NCBI RefSeq assembly: GCF_901709675.1 | Contig: NC_051093.1 | Location: forward strand, 5,353,053 to 5,417,052 | Origin: Syngnathus acus | Lineage: Eukaryota; Chordata; Actinopteri; Syngnathiformes; Syngnathidae | Length of the DNA stretch: 64,000 nt | Reading direction: 5' to 3' | Part shown: positions 35,801 to 46,762 of the stretch, piece after piece | Numbering within the stretch: the first letter of the stretch is position 1 | Layout of the letters: each line of letters opens with the position of its first letter | Notes under the pieces: model-generated | What the model was told of the DNA's origin: nothing | What the model saw: the letters and a program-made list of their open reading frames with translations, nothing else | Databases searched by the model: none | Program-made: the position numbers and the translations under genes

Positions 35801-36487
35801 TTAACTATGACCAGCAGATGGCAGCATTGGATTTGTTTGCATAAGTTCACCTTGTGTCGCAACAATGCGTAAGCTCCTTAAACATGGCAATGTTTGTTTT
35901 TTTGTAAATGTTAAAATATCTTAGGCAATGAGGTTGACGAAATGATCGTTTAAGAAAACGGAGTCAATCACTAATCCCGTCCAACTTTCTCATCAGGTTG
36001 TCAATGATCGAGCCGGGTCCGGTTCACACGGAGTTTGAGACCAAAATGATGGAGGATGTGGCCAAAATGGAGTACCCAGGCGCGGACGCCGACACGGTTC
36101 GTTATTTTAAAGACGTTTACCTGCCGTCATCGATAGATATCTTCGAAGCCATGGGTCAGACGCCAGAGGACATAGCTAAAGTGAGTAAGACACTTGTACT
36201 TTTTTGGATGGTGGGGGAAAAAAAATGGCCGACCCAACGTCGCTTGTCGTCCCCTCCAGTGCACTAAGAAGGTGATCGAGTCCAGCAGCCCTCGTTTCAG
36301 GAATCTGACAAACAGCCTGTACACGCCCATCGTGGCCCTCAAGTACGCCGACGAGACCGGCGGACTGTCTGTCAACACCTTCTACAACCTGCTCTTTAAT
36401 TTCGGACCTCTCATGCACATCACCATGAGCATCCTCAAGTGCCTGACGTGCAGCTGCCTGCGCCGACGCACGCTTTCTCCCAACTGA
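32842..36487 (+). CDS. rdh8a: Retinol dehydrogenase 8 (photoreceptor all-trans-retinol dehydrogenase), complete, six exons
   Basis: The enzyme reduces all-trans-retinal to all-trans-retinol with NADPH in photoreceptor outer segments. The exons are 32842-32947, 34525-34686, 35326-35505, 35575-35668, 35997-36180 and 36260-36487. They total 954 nt and 317 residues, with GT/AG borders and matching phases. It is a classical short-chain dehydrogenase: cofactor motif TGCSSGIG at 12-19, NNAG at 91-94, structural Asn116, catalytic Ser144, Tyr157 and Lys161 (YTASK). MRDLK near the N-terminus, [15 protein letters not shown] and [10 protein letters not shown] are RDH8-like. The close relative HSD17B1 has CGPVHT and a different tail. 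The C-terminal [11 protein letters not shown] offers clustered cysteines, the kind palmitoylated in RDH8. All key residues are intact. The a-copy label is by recalled resemblance and is less certain. Confidence 0.93.
35811..35824 (+). promoter_or_regulatory. CTCF-like motif in rdh8 intron 4
   Basis: CCAGCAGATGGCAG matches the CTCF core consensus CCASYAGRKGGCRS at all 14 positions. Near matches with one mismatch lie at 32218-32231 (plus), 35206-35219 (minus) and 16639-16652 (minus). Occupancy cannot be told from sequence. Confidence 0.4.
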
Positions 36488-36731
36488 GGACAATCCCCCC
36501 GCCGTCACCATCAAACTCGGGTACCGGAATCAGTCATTACACCCAAAAAAAAAAAGGCACCTTGATTCAACAGTGTACAGTAAACGCAAATGCATAAATA
36601 TATTATATCAAAATTAAGATACGCACAAAATACATCAGACACAAAGCACAACGGTGAGCTCAACCGCAGAGAGATGTTTTAATTTTTTTTTAAGGTCATA
36701 ATAATGCTAACGCATAGCCTAGCATATCAAT

Positions 36732-36737
36732 AATAAA
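36732..36737 (+). terminator. rdh8a: Candidate poly(A) signal of rdh8
   Basis: AATAAA lies 245 nt after the rdh8 stop in AT-rich sequence. Further AATAAA copies follow near 36857, so the signal actually used is uncertain. Confidence 0.4.
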
Positions 36738-39700
36738 TCCACACCTCATGGTCATAACTGCTGTGTAATCATAATTTTGATGAATTTCAATCATGTTGCA
36801 AGTTTTCTTAAGGGTAAATCATATATTCTTGAAAACGTTTTTTTGTTTTGTTTTTTAATAAATAAAAATTTGATTTACCTTTTACAAGCATATTTGTCCA
36901 CGTGACACTCCAGACTGGCCGCTTTGCTTTGCTGTGAGGCTTCTTCTGGAGCCGTAGATGGCAGTATTTTACAGCCTGGGAGTCTCTGAGACTCGCCAGC
37001 AAGTAGACAGATCCATTTTCAATTCCTCATTCAATCAAAGTGATGAATAACTATTATAAAAATACAAAGTTGAGTGGAGTTTGTCTTGGGGAAAAAAAAA
37101 CAAATTCCTATGAGCAGATCCAAATCATTTTATGCTAATGAGCCTTTTACATTCATTGGATTTACTAATGCAGGTTATTAAAATTCTCACAAAAGTTTGG
37201 AAATTTGGTAACATGATCCTGTCATATCTGTTAATATCTTCTTAAATTAGCCCCGAAAAAAAACAATTTGACAGACGTGGTCATCGAAAGCTCATAGTTG
37301 AGTTTTCAGCTAAGAGGCCTCACGCAGAAAAACTTTTTAGCATTTGTCGGTATGCACATGCCCATTAGCATGCGTTTGTGTGCGTGAATGCGTTTTATGT
37401 GCGCGACCGTGGGCCGAGTTAGTGATCTGTTGATGGATATAAAGAGGTCATGGGCCGCTACCCATCGCCCCCGCCCCTCTCGGGCATGCACCCCGCTTTG
37501 TGCCGTGTGAGAGAATGTGACCTGGTTCCCATCCCCGAGGAGGGGTGCGCCCTAATGACGGCCTCCCTCAGACGCACCGCCGAGCCCCGAGCCTCCCCTC
37601 GGCAGCTGTCCGCCTCAGCCCACCAGACCGGGACCTGCCTTAAGGCTTTTTATCCTCACGGTGACACCCCGGTAGCACCCCGTGTCCAGAGTGTGACAGG
37701 TTCGCACACACGGTCGCCGTCACGTTACGGGGACCGCGCAACCGGTGTCGGACCTGTTGTTTCGGTACGTCGTACAATGAGCTCCTCGCCTCTGTGTATG
37801 TGTCTTCATCAGAGGCGACAGCTCCCCACAATGGAACAAAAGCACTGTCAATCACAATCAAATGGGTGAGGGAGGGGGGAGTAGGAGTAAGTTGGGGCGG
37901 GGGCGGTCTTGTTTGTCCCGAGTGTTCTGAGGATGCAAGTGTTGGGACGCTGGAGGCGAAGGGCAGGGATGGAGGGGGGGGGGGTCGGATTTGGGAAAGT
38001 GGGAATTTGGTGTGCCTGAATGGAAGAGCTGTTTACTAATTGAATGAAGACAGGAGATGTAGAGAAGTCTCATTGAAGCGGGTCGCTCATCAAACCATTG
38101 TTTCACTATCAAGAGCCTAATTGCAACATAATGAGGGCAGCATGTCATGTTGAGGTCTCCTCCGTATTGTCGCCCTGTCACATGTACAGAAGCGCTAAAC
38201 TCACAAGACTTGAATACCAACTTGTTTACCAGCGCCCACGCATAATAAAGAGCCGAGCCTCCATATTTATCTTTGGCATGCCGGCGGAATATTTAATGTG
38301 CACGCGATTGGCCTGCTCTCTTGTGTTACGGCTTAATCCACTTGCCAGCATCCTCATTGTCAGACTCGAGGACCGGCTCACCTCTTTCGAGATTATGATG
38401 AGATGGACGGGACGGGCTCACGACAAAGACACGAGGTCAGGAAATTGTGAGAACTAGACTCGGATAACTCGGCAAAGAAAAGGCTCGCGAGGCTCGGGGA
38501 CGGCGGCTTTAAAAGGAGCGGCTGTCTAGACGGAGTGCTCGAGCCTGATCCCGGGTCAGCGCAACTCGGGAGCAGACTCGGCTTTTATCGCAAACCCTCC
38601 GTCACTCCTTTAAGAGCCTTTACCGTGACTTTTGTTGCAAAATCACGAGCTTCAAGGAGGCTGCGCTATGCATTGACCAAATATGGAGTATGAGGGGACC
38701 ACTATCAATCTTTCCCGCGTCAAAACAAGGAGAAGGCCAAGTTGTCCTGCGGCGTCCGTTAAAGCAACAGAGGCGACGGGGAGAAACAAACAGAGAACAT
38801 CCATCTCGCCACTGTCTGTCTGCCCTCTCTGTCCGTCTTTACCTCCGCTGTGCGATGACCTCTCACACACCCAACAACGACAAATCGGGCGGGGGAGATT
38901 CTCTCCGGTTCTGAGTCCAGACGTTTTTTTTTTTTTTTTTTTGCAAAATCATTTGGGGGCATTTTTCAAAAGAGATGAGTCACGCGTATTGTTTGTCCGA
39001 CAGAAATACTATTGTGGCGAGCGTGACGTGATTAGCTCGCTCCCCTTCTCTTCAGACCACAACACAAACAATCCAAGAGAGTCGGCTCTCAGATCCTGCG
39101 GCTGTGATTAGTGAGTGTGTGTGTGTGTTTTTGTGTGCGTGTACCAGCCTTGTCATTCCCCAACAAGAGAATTACGGGTAATGGTGCAAGGCTGGGAAAC
39201 AATGTCATCTGATAGCGGGTAATGCGATGCTGCGCTTTTATTCTCTACAATGATGTAATATCGGTGTAATATTGCACCATGTTGGAAGATAAAAAGAAGG
39301 ACAAAGAGGAAAACAACAAACACATAGTCAGTGCTGTGATTAAATGACACGTTAGCACACTTCCTAGCTTGACATTTTGCAAAACAATTTTAAATTAGCA
39401 CAAAACCATGAGCATGTAATTTTTTTAATTAAATGTAAATCATTATTTTAGTGCTCAACTGAATTCAAACAATCCACTCGAAAACCACACCAGGCCTCTT
39501 GCGTCAAAAGTCCCTGCAAGTCACATGTCCCCACAAATGCGTTTTTCATGACTGACATCCAAGTTTACTATTCAGTCATGAATGGATTTTTTTTCTCTTT
39601 AGAATCCAAACAAGTCAAAAGTTGAGGTTCTGCTGTGACAGTACATTTCACCACCTCCGGGCTTTCAAACACCTGTTGCACCCTTTCCTCTGCATTTTTT

Positions 39701-42700
39701 TTTGCCCCCTTAAATACCCTTCACACCTGTGCTGTCTGTGGGCCCACCTCTCAAATACACATTCAAACTTTTTGTAGCATTTTCTTTCAACCCCCACATT
39801 TTCCAGTATTGTTTTCCCGCATGTGTCCGTACCCAGAAAAATCTCCCGATGTTTATTTGTGAAACTCGCACTTGAATCTGAAGAGCAATGAAAATGTTTG
39901 GAGTGCACGCTGTGCAGCCAGCGTGCGTATTTTGATCCGGGCCTGCACGGCGAGCGGGATGAAGGGGATCTTTGTGCGCCGTGTCCATTGATTTTTCGCC
40001 CCCTCCTCCTCCCTTACCCCGTCCCCTCATCAAAACAAAAGAATGCCTCCATCTATTGACCGTGAAAAGATGTTCGTCGATTTGTCCTCGGTGAAGAGAC
40101 GTCTTTGTTGGTTATCTCCATTGGTGAGCCGCCTCCATTTGGCTGGGTCTAATCAGAACACAAACACTCCTCTGTCGTTTTGGCCACTCTCCCTCTCACC
40201 CCCCCCCCCCCCCCCCTCCATGTCTGTCTTTAACAGCAAATTAGATTACATTCATTTTTACTTCTATTTTTCCGCCCTTCACATGCCAGAATGTAGCATG
40301 TTGGTTTCCCCTTTGATTTATTTATCTGTTGTCTCTCTCTCATCCGATCATTAAGTATGGTGTAAATGCATCCCCCCCCTCGGCCACAAGCCAAATAAAC
40401 TCCTCCTCAGAGGAAATGCCGCAACATAGGGAGGATATTTTGCTCATCATCCTGAAGAAGCTCAGGATTGTTTGATAAAGTGAACACAAAAGTGGCATCG
40501 CCCACATAGTATGTCGTAATCTAAAGCTAAAGGCGGATAAGAAGTAAGATTAAAATTAAGTACTATTAGAATCAGAAGCATTACCGCCCATCCGTCAAAA
40601 AGACAAACGCAGCAAAAGCTTTTCCCATGTACAGTTGAAATATTTCCCGTGGAATCAAAGCCAAGAGTTTGTATTCCATATTAATGGCAAGATCTTTTTC
40701 TCCCACAACCGGGCCCTCTTGCCTTTTCCCCTGACCTGCGCAGAATAGCCTAGCTGTGGCATGTGCCAGAGGTCAGCTGGGCCATGAGTGGCGTCCAGGA
40801 CCCCACTCACAATCACCCACTCCCCTGAACGTAAGCCAGAAGCGAGAACACAGCCATGTGTTTGCTCGACAGTGGGAAAAACGTCCCCTGGAATGTGACT
40901 TTGAGACAACTTGTGTGGGTCCTCGCTTTTCCCGTCACAAGGCCTCTCCTCTTGTCGCTGTGGGAAGGTCAGAGGGCGCCGGAGTGGAGTACCCACACTC
41001 GGCAGAACATAAAAACCTATGGCGGGAGCCCCGAAGGCAGCAGGGGAAACAACTGTCTACACATGCTCGCCACCTCCTCTGGTGCTCTGAAAACTTCATA
41101 AAGTATCAGAGGGAGAGTTATGAGAAGCGCTTTGGGGATTTCGTACGCTGCTCGTGATGCCGTACCTCAGCAGCTGTCTTCCCAGTTATGCACTACAAGG
41201 TGTTCAAGCACAAAGCCAAGAACGTGATCGTTTGAAAGTTCGAAACACTGTCAGAGAGCCTTGGATACAGACTTTGACACATTTTGAACTTTTTATTTTG
41301 TTACAGCTAGCACAGCATGCTAATTTGCAGGTGCTCGTGAGGTTAAAACTTTTCAGCCACCTTTAAGCTGCTTGGGAATCGGCCAGGACTGACAAAGAAA
41401 TGGTGGAACTTTTAAATATGCACATTTGGAAATTTTAATGTTTTATGTAGTCAACGCTGAGTTCGGTCGAACTACTTTTCTCATGTGAAATGGAAAGATG
41501 CTGTTTGCAAATAAGCTAACAAGTAGCCTAGCTTATTCTGTTTATTCTGTGACTACACATCTCGAGTAAACACACTATAAGAGCAACATGGCTGTTTTTG
41601 CCCATAGTGTGGTCACTTAACGTTTGAAAAAAAGTCCTATAAGATGTTAGAAGTTAGAAGTCTCTAAGTGTATCCTCATCTTTACGTGAAAAACATTAGC
41701 ATCAGTAAACCCCTCTAATGGTTTACATTGTAGCAACAGTCATGATAGTAGATGTGGCCATGACTTCTAGAGGAAGTGAAACTAAAAAAGAAAAAAATAG
41801 AAGCTTCCAGTCTAGTGGGAAGACATTGTAGGCCGAATGAATCTCTGCCTTTATGGTGCACTGGGTGGAAGTTTTGCTGAATCAGCAAAGGGACCTTCCC
41901 TAAAAAGTGTTCCCACAAGTGAATGGCAGTCGCTCATGTGTAAAGTCTCGAAGCATTCCAGAATACCGGGTGCTGTAAAATTGCTGATGTGATTGATTGA
42001 TCTTCATTTCTAGATCCTTTGGGGCATAATCAGTTGACGGGCATACAGTGCAACACATGTTGCTCAGTTCCCATCTGACCCCGTGCATGGTTTCTTTCAC
42101 AAATCTATCAAACATGGGAGACTATTCCCTCATTCTGACCTATTCCCCCGCTTCCTCGTAAAGGCACAAGCCCGCACAGGAAAATAATAAACAGATGAGT
42201 AGGATGGGAATGACTTGCAGCAGGAGCTGCCACGCTTTGAGGCAAGCCAGTCAGCCTTCAGTGGTTTTTGGTTCTCAAGGAGAAGAAATGAAGAAGGAGG
42301 AAAAAGAACGACAGGCCTCAACTTGACTTTTCTTGCGTCAGGAACTGAACCTGAAATACTCGACCGAAACTACCGTTAGCTGTCACTTCTCACGGGCGGC
42401 TTACACGCTGTTCCGCGCAAGTCCGGACAAAAACAAAACAAAACAGAGAGTGAGAAAATATTTTGATTTTGAAATCTTGCGTTTGTTTCGGGGGCGTTGT
42501 TTAAATTTGGTGTGCTGGTGTGCAGGCAATAAACATTTCATTTCGTACTCCCCGACACACGCCCATGCATTGAAACATATAAACACTCGAGCCACTTTTT
42601 CCACACTCGGCGAGGTTTATGTTGCCTCTTTTGCTGTCACATCCTGTAGAAAGCGTAAATTGCAGAAACACAACATGCAACCAGAGCACTAATAGTACGG

Positions 42701-45529
42701 GCCTCCATTTCTCTCTGTTGTTGCTTTCTTTCTGAGTTCTGGCAAGGCCTTTGCGCAAATTAGATCCAGAGTTCCCTCCCTTGGACGTTGGGCTGACAGC
42801 TCTAAGCGACGTGCCAACACTACTAAACGTCTGCAGATTAGAAGGTCGACCAACTCGGGATTACGGTCCTCTTGTGCCAACCAACTATTTCGCTTGGATC
42901 CCGCTCCAAAATGGTTTTTGTATCACTTGCATGGAAAAGCTCAATGGCAGAGCAGCTGATTGTTTGTACCGGACATGAGAAAATAGAAATAAATAATTGT
43001 CAGTATGTAAAGAACTTTTTACCGGAGATTTATTAGATCTTGTTTTGTGTTTCTAGACAGGAAGAAGTACTGGACGAAGGTAGAGGAAGAAAGACACCAA
43101 AAGAAAGTGGCCATCAAAGCTTCGGAAACGACAGCAGCCAGATAAAAGTGACGAAAGCGAGAGCGTCTGGACTCAATCAGCGTCTGCTCGTGAGTCATTC
43201 TATTGTCTATGAGATCTGTTGTGTGGGAGTCGCCAATCACCCACAGACGCTTTATTAGGTACACCTGCAAAATCTGGAGATTTGTGTTCCTAATGTTGTG
43301 TGCGGTGAATTGCGTTGAGTTGTTGTGTCAGGAAGGTGACGTCGAGTCCCCAGAACGAGTCCTTGTATGGTGAAAAAATGCAGACCGCCATTCCAGCGAT
43401 CTTACTAAAAGACTATTTGGGGCATTTTGAACTCTCCCACGCAACAATTCAGGGGGTTACTTCATTTATTTATTTTTGATATTCTTTCCTCTCAGTCATT
43501 AATGCCCAAGAGAGGGACTTGTCCAGTTGTTTTTGGCCTTTGAGTCTGGCCCAGTTGGGGAGGGGTGTGACTGGAGCCTGTGCATTTATTAATATTGCTG
43601 CAATCTTTGACTGTTATTGCGCAAGGTGTGTATGCATCATCACCCCCCCCCCACCCCACACCCCCCCACCCCACACACACACACTCTTTCAAACCTGGCT
43701 TTGGTTTGCACATGCAGGAAATGGCAGGCGGGGGCGTGGGAGAGACCCCAGGGTTAGAAACTCCGCTCTCACAACCAAGACTGATCTTATAATTTGTATT
43801 TTTTTTATTGTACTCTGATTGTGGGTGTGACACCGAAACCTACATGCACAAACAAGTTGAATAAATTTTACTCCAAGTCCCGTTTGGTTTCATTCGAATG
43901 AATGACTCATCCGCCAAAATCAACAAGTGCTCAAGCGCCATGACCTCATTTTAGCCTTTTTTTTTTTTTTTTAAACCTAAATTATTAAGATGACTTCATT
44001 TTAAATACATTATGGAAACTTAACTTATGATCGGCCGCACTTCCCTGGTTGAATGAAGAGGCACGGCAAGCCCAAATGTCCATGCCGCACTTGAGGCAGA
44101 TGTTTGAGCCGCATCAGCAAACCACATCTGAAATGTTGCCTAAGCTCATAATTAGACAAGCTCCTCCGAAAGCAGCAACATTTATCCAGCTGTATTCCCG
44201 CCTTGGCCCCGTCTTCTCCGTCTAATCGGTCCACGGTGACCCAAAGATGTCTTTTCGGTCGAGTCCCCTTTACGCATGACGGCACGCACGCACACGCTCT
44301 CCAACCCTCATGTGGGCCTTCCAGATAAGACGTGTGGATGTCGTGTCGTCTTTCTGATGGCAAGTTTATTGCCGAGGGCCCCCCTCCTTTGAATGGGCCG
44401 CCATACTTTGGCTGAAAGTGCAACAATAACACACTGGCGGGATGAGTTTGAAGAATAAACTGTCAGGCTATCTCACAGAGATCAAGTTCCATACTGCAAC
44501 TTTAAAAAAAACTTTTAGTGAGATAAAACTTGGAGTGTAAATATAGGAACTGACTAGTGTAATTCTTGGAGTCTCCTTTTGTTTTTCCCGCTCAGTACGC
44601 ATCCCGAGCCATGATTAGCCAAATTTAAAGTGGCTCGACAAGCCAAAGTGTTCCCAGTGTATAAGACCCCGTTCTAATTGAAAGAGCGTGGGAGGGAAAC
44701 TTCTGGTTGCAATTTGAAGATGCTTTTTTTAGTAACTCTCAAATGTGGGAAGTCAAAGTCGGTGAAGCTCGGGCGCCGTCGGGAAGGCGAGCATGAGATC
44801 TTGGGAGAGCGGGGGAAGTTTACATCCACTGGAGGAATTCTCTCACTTTCAACTGCATGTGTTTGTTGAAAGTTACTTATGCTTATTTACATTAGATTGA
44901 TTCGGCCTGTCACAGTAAAAAAAAAAAGAAAAAAGTGCCGCATACAAAGTCAATCCGCAGGAAACGGAACACACGGCCCTCGCCGCATGCTGCTCCCTCT
45001 CATGTGGGAATCCTGCTGCACCACATGGCACTGTAATTTTTGGGAAGAAGAAGGCCTGGAACAGAGCCGCTGATTATATTGACGATTTGGGGTGATCTGC
45101 TGTGCTTTTGTCTACTTGAAAGAAATGAAAAAGTGAAAGAGAGAGAGAGAAGCAAAGGAGGAGGAGGGAGGGCAGTCATGCATAGGCTTGTAATGGTCCA
45201 AAGTGCATCTTAGTTCTCCTTGCCGGTTCCCAGACTTGGAGCCAGCTGGATGGTAACTGTCGTCGCTACACAGCTGCCCTCCAAATGGATTTGGGAGAAT
45301 TGATGGGCTGCGTCACAAAATATCATCTAATGAAATAGCAGTATACTTTATATTTTCAGTTAGTTCAATTCATGAATCAAATTAAATGGTGCACACATAA
45401 AGTGTTGACCAGAGATTTTAAGACTACAAAGTCTGCAGTTGGTCACTGGCGGAGCTAAAGGGGGGCCCGTGGGGGCACTGGAAACAAAAATGACTTAAAA
45501 ATTAATTGTTGGAAGCTTCTTTTGATCAT

Positions 45530-45700
45530 TATTCTCACAGTCTTGAGGTTGTAGGTTTGAATCCAGGCTCCGTCCTTCCTGTGTGGGGTTTGTATGTTCT
45601 CCCCATGCTTGCTCCTCAGCCTCTTGCCTGAAGTTAGCTGGGCCCACCCACGACTCAAATGAGGACAAGCTGTATAGAAAATGGATGGTTGAATAAATAG
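45530..45700 (+). mobile_element. Internally deleted tRNA-derived SINE-like copy
   Basis: The start resembles the head of a fish SINE: CACAGTCTTGAGGTTGTAGG followed by a B-box-like GGTTTGAATCC, then GTGTGGGGTTTGTATGTTCTCCCC. The tail GAAAATGGATGG is typical of the same family as recalled. The middle part known from full-length copies is missing. The borders are approximate. Confidence 0.6.
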
Positions 45701-46352
45701 TTGAATTGACCTTAAGACATTGTTTGGAATATAAGTAATCAGAACATCAGCAGAGACGGTGTTGCGTCCCTCTCAAGTTGTTCTAATAAAACGAAAATCA
45801 GCTAATAGCAACATCCAGACAGATCCAAATTCACAAAGAGAAAAAAATTAATGAATTAATTGCTTGTTAATGTTCCCCATTTGAATTCAGGGAAATGCGA
45901 CCAAATTCTCGCCCTCAACCATCCAGAGGTTGTGAATGATTACCATCTGGATTTGTAAACAGAGATCCTCCCTGTGAAATATGATGCAGGCTCTCTTTCG
46001 GGATCCTGCATTTTGCTCAAATCCAAGTTCAAAGTAAACCAGTTGATAGACGTGACCGACGGCCAGCGTCGCCACTGTAATGTATCCGGACGTGTGCGTG
46101 TCTGAAACGCGATACGCTTGTCTGTATGGGGGTCCTCGGCTTTGCTGCGGCAATCGCTGTTTTAATTCGGAGTCAATCCTCTCAAAGGACTCGCTTCCTT
46201 CCTGTCACTCACTTCGTGTTTGTTCGTACCACTTCCATAGGGCCTTCAGATGAGGAATGACAACATGTGGCCGTTGAGGACCTCAAACCCCCCCAAAGTA
46301 CCCTTTCAAAGTTTTTGATCTGGAAATAAAACTGTATGCTAATGATAGCAGA

Positions 46353-46762
46353 TGCTAAATTTGTTAACTAGCGTCAGACTTCCCTTCCTTCTAGTTCATA
46401 ATATGAATCAGAACATGGCTGACTTCTTTCTTGGAGTTGAGTTATTCAAGCAAACAACCAGTAAATATGTCCAATAATAATGAAAAAAAAAAAGCCACTA
46501 TCAGCATGTGTGGCTAGCTTCAAGTTGGCTAATCAGATAGCGAACCGCTCAGCCTGTGTGCTAAATTTGCTAACTTGCGTCAAACTCAATTTCCTCTATA
46601 ATATGAATCATAACATGGCTGACTTCTTTGTTAAGTTGAGTTGTTTAAGCAAACAACCAATACTCGTGTCCAGGTTTTATAAAGAATTAAAAACATGCCG
46701 CTATCAGCATGCGTGGCTAGCTTCAAGTTGGCTAATCAGATAGCGAGTCGCTCAGCCTGTGT
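46353..46762. repeat. Direct tandem duplication, two units of about 206 bp
   Basis: Unit 1 is about 46354-46559 and unit 2 about 46560-46762. Shared landmarks in the same order are GCTAAATTTG, ATATGAATCA, AACATGGCTGACTTCTTT, AAGCAAACAACCA, CTATCAGCATG and GGCTAGCTTCAAGTTGGCTA followed by ATCAGATAGCGA. The units differ by scattered substitutions and small indels, so the duplication is not recent. No coding frame spans it. Confidence 0.8.

Noticed and set aside
32842-36487. 17-beta-hydroxysteroid dehydrogenase 1 as identity of the plus-strand dehydrogenase
   Set aside because: The motifs [32 protein letters not shown] and the Cys-rich tail fit RDH8; HSD17B1 has CGPVHT and lacks the tail.
36176-36514. 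Minus-strand frames opposite rdh8 exons (also 35313-35705, 34251-34673)
   Set aside because: They are antisense shadows of the dehydrogenase exons and have no splice or family support.
37450-37869. 139-codon frame in a GC-rich patch
   Set aside because: There is no known domain, the composition follows local GC content, and no flanking exon was found; kept only as part of a regulatory-patch remark.
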